Positions 46,760 to 60,247 of a stretch of 64,000 bases of DNA are shown piece by piece; the stretch's first letter is position 1, and every line of letters begins with the position of its first letter. Location: assembly GCA_963921825.1 (NCBI GenBank), contig OY997593.1:66882039-66946038 (forward strand), in the 5' to 3' direction. The translations under genes and the position numbers were made by a program. The notes under the pieces are model-generated. The model was given only the letters and a program-made list of their open reading frames with translations, did no database searches and had not been told where the DNA came from. The stretch comes from Erodium maritimum (lineage: Eukaryota > Streptophyta > Magnoliopsida > Geraniales > Geraniaceae).

Positions 46760-49700
46760 CCATGGGTCGACCTATGAGAGCCGATAAGAGAACGTGCTGT
46801 CACAACAGCAAATTCTTCCATCCCCACTGAGAGGAGGACCTCCGATGCAATGGGGTCGAGTGTACGCGATTGACGGGCCCAGAGCTGAGGGACTTGATAC
46901 TGATCTTGAGATCGCTTAGAGTACCTATGTACAGTTTATCTTTGGAGTTGTGTCTACTGACACCTGAGTATTACACTTGGTTGTATCATTTTCTGGTTAC
47001 TTTATGTAGGAGACAAAAGTATTGTAACAGACCGTTTCGTTCCTAAGAACTTGTCGTACTGAAAGTTTCCCTTCCTATTTCGAACTTGTTGTTCAAAATT
47101 TAAGAACCGCGTTGGGGAACATCAAATGTTCACTGAATGCTATCAGCATCGAACGCCCGAGCAGAGAAAGGCTACGGCCTTGACCAATAAACGGTCCGAC
47201 CGGTCACCAGAGACGACCGAGTGACAATCAGATCAGAGTAGCGTAGCAGAAGCGCAGTGGGCCCATAATCTAAAATCATTGAACCTTACTAAGAGTTTGA
47301 AATCTTAAGAGTCGAACCTTTGAAAACGACCTTCGTGTCTTAACACCCCAGTCGATGGACGAATAGTTGGACGAGTGTGAGTTGCACGTGTAAGGATAGA
47401 GTACGGGGTAGTCCCTAAGTTCGTCCCAGAAGAGACGATCAAATTACTACCCTTTTCACGAAGTCAATGTCAGAATTGACCTGAGACCATTGACGACGCA
47501 GACATCTTGGAACCATGCAGGTTCACGCCAGCAGCACGATCGCACCGAACGTCAGTCAGAAAGGTCAGAAAGACAAAGGACATGTCCGACCGCGTCGTCG
47601 CGCAACAACAAGAAGACGCATTACAAGAGTCACATCCTTCGCGCCACACTGAACCGATAGATAGCACCGATAGTACAAGGACATCATACGATACTCTCAT
47701 CGGAGTAGAAAGCGGAGAACGAGAACCGAATACCAAGGTGTACCTTTGTCAGCAAGAGGAGAACGAACGCCAAACGTCCCGTGATGACTAAGCATAACCA
47801 TAAGGCTACGCCATATAAGTGAGAGCACCTCACGTTGAAATCCTGCAACAGATAGCCGAGGGCGACTACCACAAGCTTCCAGGCCAGTAACAAGATGGCA
47901 CCGAACGAAGCGTTGTGTGGTAGGTCGGATTTTGTACCATGCATGGGCACATGGAAGGTTAAGAGTTAACCGTTATTGGTTTTGAGTTGTTCAAGGAACG
48001 ATTGAAGGAACCGCGCTAGTTTCTGAACTGTTCAAATTATCGAGGTCTCAGTGCGTGTTGATTACTCCTGGAGTGGTGACTTAGGTGGACTTGACTATAA
48101 GTCGTGTTGATCGATAGCTCGTGAACGAGTCTCAACGAGATAAGGAATACCACCGGTTGGGATAACCTTTGTCAATCGATCTTGAGTTATGATTCGCTAT
48201 CGAGTAGATTACCGTACGTTTAGTTTTGGTGCCTTGAAGGACGCTTACTTTCGATTAAGTGCCAGTAAGAGGTTCTATCGATCCTTGTTGTTGTACGTCG
48301 TTCGTCCGACTAGATGTCGGTAGAGTTCATGGTAGTACTGAACCATGCACCGGTTTTGAGAACCGTTGACTCATTGATATGATGATGTGGGTGAGACGAA
48401 TTGTGATGTGTTTTGATAAGGGGTTGAGAACTGGAATCGATGTCAAGAGAGACACCGTGAGTTGGATAACCTTCTCGATTGATCGAACTTAGGTGCGACG
48501 GTTTACTGCGAGTTAAGTTCGTGATGTTTGATGTGTTACCGACCCGTATCAGTTTGAAAATCTTGATAAGGTCTACCCGGTGTGACATACTGCTACGTTG
48601 GACAAGTGTGCCATGCTTGGTATGACAAGAGCTTTTGATTAAGTATCTTTTGAGGCATGCCGCCTTTCGACTAGATGCCGGCACATTGTACCATTTGCTT
48701 GATTGAGGTACGTATACCTTTCCACGAGATGTGATGAAACGAGCGGTTGTTCCAAACCCTGCAGTAGTGATGAGAAATTTTGTTTGATAGTAGCATCTGT
48801 GTGTTACTTGCTCGCTTTGTGTGTGATAGGTTGAGACATGACCTTTTGACGTTCCAGTGTGAACTATTCTTGTAACAATTACTACAGAGAAACTGAGAAG
48901 TACATCTGCGGATGGCTCCGTCCTTGCCCGACTTTTGGGGTATTCCAGTAAGACGCTCATACCGACGGAAAATTTCGGTATGGCATGTCTGAACCGAGGT
49001 CGTTCTATCCGGTATGATACCGGTACCTTTGAGGATTCTGATGAGAGGTATCTACATCGAGGTTGTGTGTGACGGTCCGCTGACTACACTAACGTTGGGT
49101 TTCGTTATAGGTTGTCAAGATCGTTATCTAGCATTCCTCAGTGTCTGAGGGACAATCGACTTGTTGTGTGTACTCATTGATTCTTTGGGATGATCTAATT
49201 TGTTTCACGTTGAAATTGTGAACTGTTAAGTAACACCGTTTGTCAACTTCAAGTTTGATTTGGGTATTAACCTTGCAGAATTGTTGTGATTGCTCCTGAC
49301 TCGATAGTGTTTGAGTTCTATTGTGGTTAGTCCCGGTAACGGTTGCTAAGGAGGAAATTGTGAAGTAATGTTGGTGTGTGGTTCCGACTTTATTCGACTT
49401 GCAGAACGTCCCAGCGGGATACCTGTGCCGACGGAAATTTTCGGTATGGGATATCTAGACCGTTACCTGAGGTTCTTAAGTGTTTGAGTGTTTTCGGCGT
49501 GTGTTTTGCTTGGTTTTTCTTTGAGTTGATGTGGGACATTGCACGTTTGAGCTGTGAACTGTTGAGAAACATTGTTTTTCACCGCCAAGTATGGCTTTTG
49601 AGTAACTAGCGTGATCTGGTGAGCACGATTAAGTGAAAGTCGCGTAGATTCGGAAACAGTTAAAGACCGTGCAGAGCCGACAGAAGAGTTACACATATGA

Positions 49701-49986
49701 AAGGCGCAGACCTCTTGAGTTTCAATTGGTGATCAGATATTTCTGACAGTGAGCCTAAGAAGAACCCTTAGTGGATCGACCGCGACGGAGGCAAGTTGGC
49801 CCCGCAAATTATCGTACTTTTTGAGGTCTTCAGACAGAACCAGAACCGTGACTTAGCAGCTTCCACGTGTTCCCAAACTACGGAAGTACACCGCGGCTCA
49901 CTCGCGGGTGAGTCTTAAACGAACGTTCCCTAAGATAGGGACAAGAGGAGCGCGTTCACTTTAAATTTCGAGGACGAAATTCTTTT
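46760..49986 (+). other. Non-coding interior of the gypsy element
   Basis: About 3.2 kb without recognisable pol domains. The reverse complement of 21670-24850 aligns along it, which shows it is a shared family interior and not a local filler. The longest ORF, 216 aa on the minus strand (48310-48960), has no domain and lies antisense to the element. Confidence 0.6.
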
Positions 49987-51794
49987 AAGGGGGGTAGATT
50001 GTAAAACCCCACTCATTAAAAAGGGTAATATTGTGAAAATCGAGATGTTTGGGTAGGAAGTTGCAACGAGTGGGCATTAAAAAAAAAGGGAAGAGTTGGG
50101 CTGAACTGGAACTGGGCTGGAACTAGGCTCAGTTCGCTGGCGTGGGTCAGGCCCAAATCGGACGCGCACAGGCCCAGACGGAGCAAGCCCAACCCTACGC
50201 GTCTCTACCCTTCATCGCGCCGCTTCGGTGCCCATTTCTCGCGCACGCGAACCGAGACGAGAGAAGCTCTCTCTCTCTCGCTCACGAATAAGAGCAGATC
50301 TACACCGCCGCCTTCGTGTCCGGTCTCCTCCTCCGACCTCATCCTCCACCGTCACCTTCCTCTCCTGCTTCTTCTCCTTCCCTTTCTTCATCCTCTCAGA
50401 GTACCGTCGAGCCCTCAAACTCGACGAGACATCGCCGGAATTTCTCACTAGGGTTTGCCTTCCTCGAGCTGAAATCGAACACGCCAGGGTCATAAACGCG
50501 CGGACCGAGCTCCGTCACACCCTCATCCTCCTTCCCCGACCTCGACGTGGCTGGAAACCTCCAGACCAAGCTCGATTCGAGCGTCTCCTACCAGAACAAT
50601 CGCGGGTGAGCTCCGCCTCCATCGGATCTGAGACGGGAGGTTCTTGGTCGCGTCTCCTAGCACTCACAGAGCAGCCACAACGTCGCCAGTGACCCAACGC
50701 CATCACATCCCTCGTTTCCCCCTCTTCCGAGCGTATCTGACGCTGTAGATGGTGGCCGGAGCACCATGGCTCGCCGGAGACATCGCCGGAGCCAGAGCAA
50801 ACTCGAGCTCGTGCCCGAGCAGGCCTTGGGACAGAAGAACCTTGGGCTGAGAAGGCCTTGGGCCTGGGGAAATGACCGGGCCGGACGAGAAAGAAGACGA
50901 GTCTTGGGCCGACACTTGAAGCTTGGGCCAGGCCCAGCTAGATACTAGGTCTTGGACTCGGGCGTGACTGGGTCTGGGTTCGGATCCGGGTCCGGACAGG
51001 GTCTGGATCCGGGTTGGGCCTAGATTCTGGCCGGATCCGGGTCGGATCCGGGTCAACCATTTTTCAAAGAAAATTATTTTTAAAATCAGAATAAATTAAC
51101 TGATTTAATTAATTTAAGGTGAGAAATTAAAGGATTAATTTAAACATCAGAGGACTTTTGGACAATTACCAGTTTTAATTGGACATTTTATTTGTAAAAC
51201 CCAGACTCGGAGCTAGACTTCGCCCGAGAAGACGAAGACCACTCCGGAACCCGTGTGAAGAACGGAGGAGAGACTAATCGACTTTACAGCATAGTATTAT
51301 TAGAGGAAGACCACAAAGTAGGGGAAATACTAAACTTCTCGTGTACTTTAGTATTTTAGTATGCCTATTAAGTTAATAAAATCGAAAAGGTCTAGTTGCA
51401 TATAAGTATCACTAGAATAGCGCTCTTATTTATTAACAAGTGGAAATGTCTAGTATGTAAGCTTAGGATATAAGTCACTAGTATAGCTCACTTTCAATAC
51501 TTGAGAATTGATTTACTGGTAGAGAGGCCTTGTTGGGCCCTCGGATTAGTTATGATTGCTAGGTTTGCCTCACATGCTTGATTGCCAAGTTCAGCTAAGT
51601 TAAGAGTCTAACAAAACTAACAAATTTATATGCTTGATTGATAAATTGAACGTTTACATGATTGGTTGATGGATTGAGTGTTTACTTGATTGTTTGTGTG
51701 ATTGAATGTGGTTTAATTGACTGATTGAACAAATGATCGAGTATGACTGGTTGTGCCAAACGGTGCAATCAGATGATCGATGTACCGATGGTAC

Positions 51795-54700
51795 TGTTGG
51801 GTCTCGAGGTAGGGTTGGAGATGAACCAACTCGCAGCGGAAAATCAATGAAAACCAAGAGACGATTAAACCATGAAACAACTAACAAAGAATGGATTCAC
51901 AAGAGAAAAATTCAGCACTATTTCTTACCAAAACAAGAACACCGGTTAACGAATGATTGGCTTGAGTCTCCAAGACGCCTACGTATCCACATGGGAATCA
52001 AAGCCACGTAGTTCTTCTCTTTGAGGACTCAAGAACACAAACATGGAGGTGGGACTTGCCAAACCCGAAATTGCAAGGGAAGGGGGAGAGAAGTTGTGTT
52101 TCCTATTCTTGTCTTGTGTTTGTTATGTTGAAAAAAGATGACTTAAACATAACAAAACCCATACTTGTCCAACTAAAAGCATGGGACAAGTATGGTGTCA
52201 AGTAAGGTGTAAATAGGACAAAGTATGGCAAGACAAGATTGGGTTAGGTGGTGAATCACCAACACCTTAATCCTTGTCTTGCTTACTTAGTACTAATTAA
52301 TCAAGACTTGATTAATTAGTTCCATGGGCCTTGGTTGCATGGGCCTTTCATGGGCCTCTTGGAACATGGCCCGTGGCCATTTCCAACGAGGTCCCGTTAT
52401 TCGCTCATCGCCTCCAAGCCTTCCATACCGGAAATGTCCAACATTATCCGACGCGATCAATCCCAAGACTCCAAGCCTTGTCTCGATCCGTAAAGTCCTA
52501 TTCACTTACGGGCACATGACCCAAAACCCAGTTTTGGTCATGTCCCGAGACAACTCCCTTTTGGCCATTCTCCATAAATGTGTCAATGAGTTTCATCCTC
52601 CGGTGTGACCCTTAGGTTTATGCATGTCAATAGATCAACGTAAAATCCCATTTTACTTGATCCTATTTAAGTGGCAACTAACGAGACTTTAGTATTGCCC
52701 GACATTACATAACGAATCGACCCTGTCGATTCTAACCTTTCCGTCGTCCCTGTCATTATCCTTTTATCTCCGATATCCTGATTGAGATAAGGCATAGAGC
52801 CGTCATCCTTATTATTCTCAATCACCGTTCCTTGATATGTGAGATGACTGAAGATATGATACCCAGTATCATGTGCATGGCCATGCTATTCTTTCAGTCA
52901 CTCTCGATCAAGCGGCCGAGAACCGATATCTTTCCCATACCTCAGTATGAGGGATAAATCCCTTAGCCGCCTTTCGTGTCACTCATGTAGCCCGTCCCCA
53001 AGCCAATCCTGGCCGTTATGGAAGCCCTGTTACGGACAACGTTAGGCTCAGGTCAAACTCAGTTGTTGACTACATAGCGATCACAAAGACTCCTTGGTCT
53101 AAGGATACATGACAAGCTACGACACTGAATATGTTCATGACTTAATCTATGGCACATATTCAGGTCGGGTCGTCCAATATCATGTCCCACATGATATCTA
53201 TGATCAGACTCCGGAATCCCATTCCAATGACTAACAGAACGTAAGCCATAAAGAGCCATCTTTCATACTAGTCGCTTCTAGTGAAGCTTTGTTGACTAGG
53301 GACCCATCGAGTGTGATCTATCTCGATCTATGGTTCTATTCGCATGGTGGGCATAGATCAGAGCACATATCGATATATTACTCCAACGCATAAGTAATAT
53401 AAAGCCGCTTTAATTTTATTGCTAACGATGATATATACATTTGGACATTTAGGATTGAACTACAGGCACTAAGACTAACAATCTCCCACTTGCCCTAGTT
53501 CCAATCTAAACTCCAATATGTCCCCATCGACTTTACATGTCTAACATGTTCAGGCAGCGACACTGCCTTAGTCAAAGGGTTGGCTATGTTATCATCTGTT
53601 GCAATATATGTTATCTTCACTTCACCTCAGTTCAGTATTTCTCTGATGAGGTGGATACGCCGCAGTACATGTTTGGATTTGTTATGCGATCTGGGCTTTT
53701 AGCTTGCGCAATGACCCTTGTGTTGTCGCAAAATGGATTCACCGGGCTGGATGGGTTTTTAATTACACCCAGCCCTGCCATGAATTTCCAAATCCACATA
53801 GCCTCCTTAGCTGCCTCTGCAGCATCCATGTACTTGGCCTCTGTCGTAGATTCGGCAATGATATCTTGCTTTACGCTGTCCCAGCTAAAGCTCTGTCATT
53901 CAGCGTAAACACATATCCTGATTGACTTCTAAAGTCATCTGGTTTTGTCTTGGAAAACTAGCGTCTACTCATCCTTCGACGACTAGTTCAACATCATCTT
54001 TCCCCTGGGTTAGAATGATGTCTATTGGTACAACATAAGGCTTACGAGACGTCCGGTCTCATACATGTCATGGCATATATGATCGATCCTGCCCCTAGGC
54101 GCATAGGATTCTCATCATCATTTTCAGCTCATCAGTTGTCTTAGGACACCGAGTCTTGCTGAGATAAATGCCTTGACTAGTGGGTAAGAGTAATTTTTTT
54201 TTTGAATCAAGCATTAAGAACCTACTCAATGCCTTGTTCACATAGGTTCCCTGACTTAAATCCAAGACCCTCTTGGTGCGATCTCTACATATCTTAATCC
54301 CTAAGATATAAGAAGCATCGCCTAAGTCATTTATTGAAAAACACTTCCTCAACCAAGCTTTAGTCTCGTGCAAGGTTGGGATGTCGTTTTCAATGAGAAC
54401 CAGAAAGGTAATCTTGCTCCCACTAGCCTTCTTATAAACGCAAGATTCATCCTCGTTCTTGATTAAGCCAAATCCAATTACAGCTTCATCAAAACCAAGG
54501 ATCCAACTCCGAGAAGTTCGTTTCAATCCATAAATGGATTTCAACAACTTATAAATCTTTCCTTTATTCTTCGGATCGTCAAAACCTTTGGGCCGAGACA
54601 TACAAACATACTCAGTCAAATTTCCATTTAGGAAAAGCGGTTTTGACATCCACTTGCCATATCTCGTAATTATAATACGCAGTTATGTCAAGAAAAATTT

Positions 54701-57700
54701 GGATCGATTTTGACCATAGCCACTAAGGAGAAGGTTTCCTCATAGTCAATCCATGCCTATAACCTTTCGCCACCAGTTGAGCTTTGTAGGTCAGAGGGTT
54801 GCCGTCCATGTCCATCTTCACCTTGAAGATCCATTTGCATCCGATGGTCCTCACACCATTGATGGGATCAACCGGTTCCCAGACTCGGTTGTCCTACATG
54901 GATTGCATTTCCTCCCTCATGGCTCCCAGCCATAACTCGGAGTCGGGCCCATCTACGACTTCTTGAAAGGTGGCTGGATCATCGTGATCCACCATGACTT
55001 CATTGTCACCTCCTGATACCATATCTTGGAGGTGGAAGATTGACCCTTTCAAATCGCCTTGGACCTTCCGAAATTGTAACAGGAATTGCTTTTCACTCTA
55101 CGACAATCTCTGGCTCCTTTCTACTGGGTTGTCAATTGGTTTAGACAGATCTGTACCATCCTGAATTTCTTCGAGATGCACAGTCCTCCCAATGACGTCT
55201 TTGGAAACAAAACTTCTTTTCCATAAAGACCCCACCCCAAGCGACGAACACCATGTTCTCACTGGGATTGTAGAAATAGTATCCCCTTGTTGCTTTGGGA
55301 TACCACACGAAGGTGCATATCTCAGATCTTGGTTCGAGCTTAGTTGAAACCAAATGTTTCACATAAGCCTCGCAACCACAAATCTTTAGGAAGGACAAAG
55401 CGGGCATCATCCCGTACCATTTTTAAAATGGTGTCCCTTCCACACCATTCGTCGAAGCCCGATTCACTATGAATGCGGTCGTCTCTAGAGCAAAACCCCT
55501 AAAAGAGATTGGGAGATCAGTCCAACTAATCATGGAACAGACCATTGTCTAACAATGTCCGATTTCTCCGTTTGGCTACACCTTTCAACTACAGTGACCT
55601 AGGAGGAGTCCATTCCAAAAGGATCCCATTCTCTTTTAGATGATCTAATAACTCTGTGGTCAAGTATTTTCCACCTCGATCCAATCGAAGTGCCTTAATA
55701 CCTTTGTCGAGCTGGTTTTCTACTATAGTCTTAAACTCTTTGAATTTATCAAAAGCTTCAGACTTATGTCTCACCGAATAGACATAACCATATTTACTGT
55801 AATCATCAGTAAATGTGATAAAGTAGCTAAAACCCCTCCTGGCAAGTGAACTTATTGGTCTACACACATTCGAGTGTATCAGCCCCAATAATTCACCCGC
55901 CCTTTCATCGCGATCGATAAAGGGCACTTTAGTCATTTTTCCCATCAAACAAACATTGCACCTATCGATCGAATGGAATTCGAATGAACCTGAAAGCCCG
56001 CACTTCTGAAGTGCTGATAAGCGCTTCTTGTTTATGCGACCCAAATGACAGTACCATAACAGAGTTAGGTTTAAATCGTTGGATTTAGACCTCTTGGTAT
56101 TAACGGAATATATAGAACTTGAGGCATTGTTACCCATATCTAATATGTACAATCCTCCAACCATGTCAGTACTGGTATAAAACATATCATTGCATAGAAC
56201 ATTGAAAACTCCATTTCCAATATTAACATTATATCCTTCCTTGTCAAACACGGATACAGATATAATATTCCTACTAAAAGTAGGTATGCAATATACATTA
56301 TACAATACTAAGACAAGGCCTCTTGGCAAAACAATACTCATGGATCCTACAGCAGTTGCCACAACTCTGAGGTCCATTTCGTGCTTTCCAAATCTCTCCT
56401 ACTTTCACCCACCATATATTAGTGCATGTGTGAGATTCAGTCATGGTATCTAATACCCATGAATCTTTGGAAGTAGAGAGATGTAGCTCTATAGAGTTAA
56501 TACCGAATGAAGGCACGATCCCACCGCCCTTCCTTAGATCATCCAGGTTTCCTGATGAAGGCGCAGTCCTACTGCCCTTCTTCAGATCATCCAGGCTATT
56601 TGATGAAGGCGCAGTCCCACTGCCCTTCTTCAGATCAGCCGTGAACTTCCTGTAATCCCGGTTCCAATGACCAGGCTGTTGGCAGTAGAAGCAGACATTC
56701 TCAGGTGTCTCATCTTTCCTGCCAAGTGCGCATGGGCCTAGCCCTTGCCACTTCCAATTCCCTTGTTGACCATCAGAATATCCTTGGATCCCAGATCCCT
56801 GAGATATTCTTCTCAGTAGTTGATGACACTTCATGTAACTCTGATATGGTCTTAGAGACAGCCTTGTCAAGGACATATTCTTTGCGTTCAGACTTGAGGA
56901 CTATCCTCAAAATTCTGTACGAGTCCAAATAGTTTGTCCCATTTAGCTTGACCCTGTCAAGAATGGTTTTTAATGACAAACTATTAATGTTCACTGAATT
57001 TGCCATTTGATCTACAACAGATAAAATTCAATCAGTAAACTGAATAAATTTTATGAAGATCAAGCTTAAACACCAACAGTCAATTCTAAACCTTTAGAAT
57101 CTGAAACCAAGATCCTTGATTCACTCGATTAAGCTGAACTAATGCTCACCACTTAATCGAGCTATGTAGGTAGGACTCCATCCAATCACATCCAATGTGA
57201 CTCTTGGCTAGGGTATGCACTTATGTACACGGCTTACCCTATCTGTTACCCTAGCTCAACCTCAGGCTGAGAATCGTAGTCGGGTCCACCAATTTTCAAC
57301 TATGGCCCGTCACTATGTAGGTGCTCCGCTAATGCGCACGACACCCACATATGTCGTCCAAACCTACTACCCCGCTTCCCCATGGATGCTCCGCTAATGC
57401 GCACGACAACCATAGGACGGGGAGGTAGTAAGGTGTTGATGATTGGGAGTTATCGGACATGACCCGCTTTTACTTGTCCAGTTGTGTTCAAAACTTTGGC
57501 ACATCCTAGATGCGATGAGCACATCAACTACATTCCAAATGCAATGATGCCTCAAATTACATCCAATGTAATTCTTCCTTTGAACCCGTCAACTACATCC
57601 AATGCAATGACGGTTCTAAGGGTTCACACACAAGGATTAAAATTCCAATTTTATCTTTGCATGTGAGGTGATATGCTCGATAAATAAAGTTAAGCATGCA

Positions 57701-60247
57701 ATTCTAAAACACATAGAATTAATCATGCATAAACTAAACCAAGCATAAAGCGATAAATGTGCACATAATAGCCCCCTAAACTAACTCCCACTAGCTTCTT
57801 GAGCTCCACCGACTCCAAGCCGATGCCAACACCCGAAAAGCCACCAAATGACCTTTTCGCCCTTTCTTCATCTTGAGTAAAATATTACAATTTAATACAC
57901 GACTCGCAGGTCGGGAATAAATAAATATTACAAACAAGTGGTTCGACGACCACACCTTGAAAGAATAATTACACGCTAACACTAACGGCTCGCAGGCCGT
58001 GAAAAGCGATAAATAATTAAATTGAGCTCGGGGCTATTATGTACACCATGCCAACATCACATCACACATCGTGTTATCAAACAAGCATGTTATCAAACAT
58101 CATGTGATTTTCCGGTTTTAATTAATAGCCAAGTTTCGAAAATTTTTGATGCTCGGTTTATCGAAACCGTTCAAAAATGAAACTTTTGAACATTTGATCT
58201 TCGAGTTCGTCATGACGGTTCCAAACTCGTCATAACTAACAAAACGGTTTAGCCTTGGCATATCAACCATCCAATGGTCATGCTTGGCCTAGCTCCGTCC
58301 AACGGAGCCCCGTTCGGTCCCGGTTTTGGCTCCCCGAGAGTCCCGCTCCGGAGACCCGAAAAATCAAATTTTTTTCAAAATTTCCAGATTTGAAATAATT
58401 TTCAAAAATTCATTTTACATGCATTAAATCCATAAACAATAATTTAAAACATGTTATCATACAATTTAGCAAAAGAACATGCCAAAAACGAAACTTTCAA
58501 GCAAAACCGAAACTTTGAACACCGTCTTGTGAATCCCGAAGGTAGCACGGCTCTGATACCACTGTTGGGTCTCGAGGTAGGGTTGGAGATGAACCAAATC
58601 GCAACGGAAAATCAATGAAAACCAAGAGACGATTAAACCATGAAACAACTAACAAAGAATGGATTCACAAGAGAAAAATTCAGCACTATTTCTTACCAAA
58701 ACAAGAACACCGGTTAACGAATGATTGGCTTGAGTCTCCAAGACACCTACGTATCCACATGGGAATCAAAGCCACGTAGTTCTTCTCTGTGAGGACTCAA
58801 GAACACAAACATGGAGGTGGGACTTGCCAAACCCGAAATTGCAAGGGAAGGGGGAGAGAAGTTGTGTTTCCTATTCTTGTCTTGTGTTTGTTATGTTGAA
58901 AAAGATGACTTAAACATAACAAAACCCATACTTGTCCAACTAAAAGCATGGGACAAGTATGGTGTCAAGTAAGGTGTAAATAGGACAAAGTATGGCAAGA
59001 CAAGATTGGGTTAGGTGGTGAATCACCAACACCTTAATCCTTGTCTTGCTTACTTAGTACTAATTAATCAAGACTTGATTAATTAGTTCACTGGGCCTTG
59101 GTTGCATGGGCCTTTCATGGGCCTCTTGGAACATGGCCCGTGGCCATTTCCAACGAGGTCCCGTTATTCGCTCATCGCCTCCAAGCCTTCCATACCGGAA
59201 ATGTCCAACATTATCCGACGCGATCAATCCCAAGACTCCAAGCCTTGTCTCGATCCGTAAAGTCCTATTCACTTACGGGCACATGACCCAAAACCCAGTT
59301 TTGGTCATGTCCCGAGACAACTCCCTTTTGGCCATTCTCCATAAATGTGTCAATGAGTTTCATCCTCCGGTGTGACCCTTAGGTTTATGCATGTCAATAG
59401 ATCAACGTAAAATCCCATTTTACTTGATCCTATTTAAGTGGCAACTAACGAGACTTTAGTATTGCCCGACATTACATAACGAATCGACCCTGTCGATTCT
59501 AACCTTTCCGTCGTCCCTGTCATTATCCTTTTATCTCCGATATCCTGATTGAGATAAGGCATAGAGCCATCATCCTTATTATTCTCAATCACCGTTCCTT
59601 GATATGTGAGATGACTGAAGATATGATACCCAGTATCATGTGCATGGCCATGCTATTCTTTCAGTCACTCTCGATCAAGCGGCCAAGAACCGATATCTTT
59701 CCCATACCTCAGTATGAGGGATAAATCCCTTAGCCGCCTTTCGTGTCACTCATGTAGCCCGTCCCCAAGCCAATCCTGGCCGTTATGGAAGCCCTGTTAC
59801 GGACAACGTTAGGCTCAGGTCAAACTCAGTTGTTGACTACATAGCGATCACAAAGACTCCTTGGTCTAAGGATACATGACAAGCTACGACACTGAATATG
59901 TTCATGACTTAATCTATGGCACATATTCAGGTCGGGTCGTCCAATATCATGTCCCACATGATATCTATGATCAGACTCCGGAATCCCATTCCAATGACTA
60001 ACAGAACGTAAGCCATAAAGAGCCATCTTTCATACTAGTCGCTTCTAGTGAAGCTTTGTTGACTAGGGACCCATCGAGTGTGATCTATCTCGATCTATGG
60101 TTCTATTCGCATGGTGGGCATAGATCAGAGCACATATCGATATATTACTCCAACGCATAAGTAATATAAAGCCGCTTTAATTTTATTGCTAACGATGATA
60201 TATACATTTGGACATTTAGGATTGAACTACGGGCACTAAGACTAACA
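51795..60247 (-). mobile_element. Ty1/copia-type element nested in the gypsy 3' LTR
   Basis: Minus orientation. LTRs 51795-53480 (1,686 bp) and 58563-60247 (1,685 bp), beginning TGTTAGTCTTAGTGCC and ending CTCGAGACCCAACA on the element strand. The PBS GTGGTATCAGAGC borders the right LTR (58550-58562); the PPT AAGTGGGAGAT borders the left one (53481-53492). Parts in order on the minus strand: Gag (about 57006-56300) with a CCHC knuckle (CFYCQQPGHWNRD), protease/GAG-pre and integrase region (about 56377-55140), RT (about 54650-54095), RNase H end (about 53830-53630). Coding is broken in several places (at least five by rough count). The LTRs differ at only about a dozen sites by eye, so insertion is very recent. 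The flanks show no 5-bp duplication. Confidence 0.93.

Noticed and set aside
48310-48960. 216-aa minus-strand ORF
   Set aside because: Antisense to the gypsy element, no domain, partly reproduced in the other copy at 23525-23842 in a different reading.
52293-53908. Small ORFs repeated at 59060-60026
   Set aside because: They are the two copies of the copia LTR, plus (53537-53908) antisense reading of its RNase H end.
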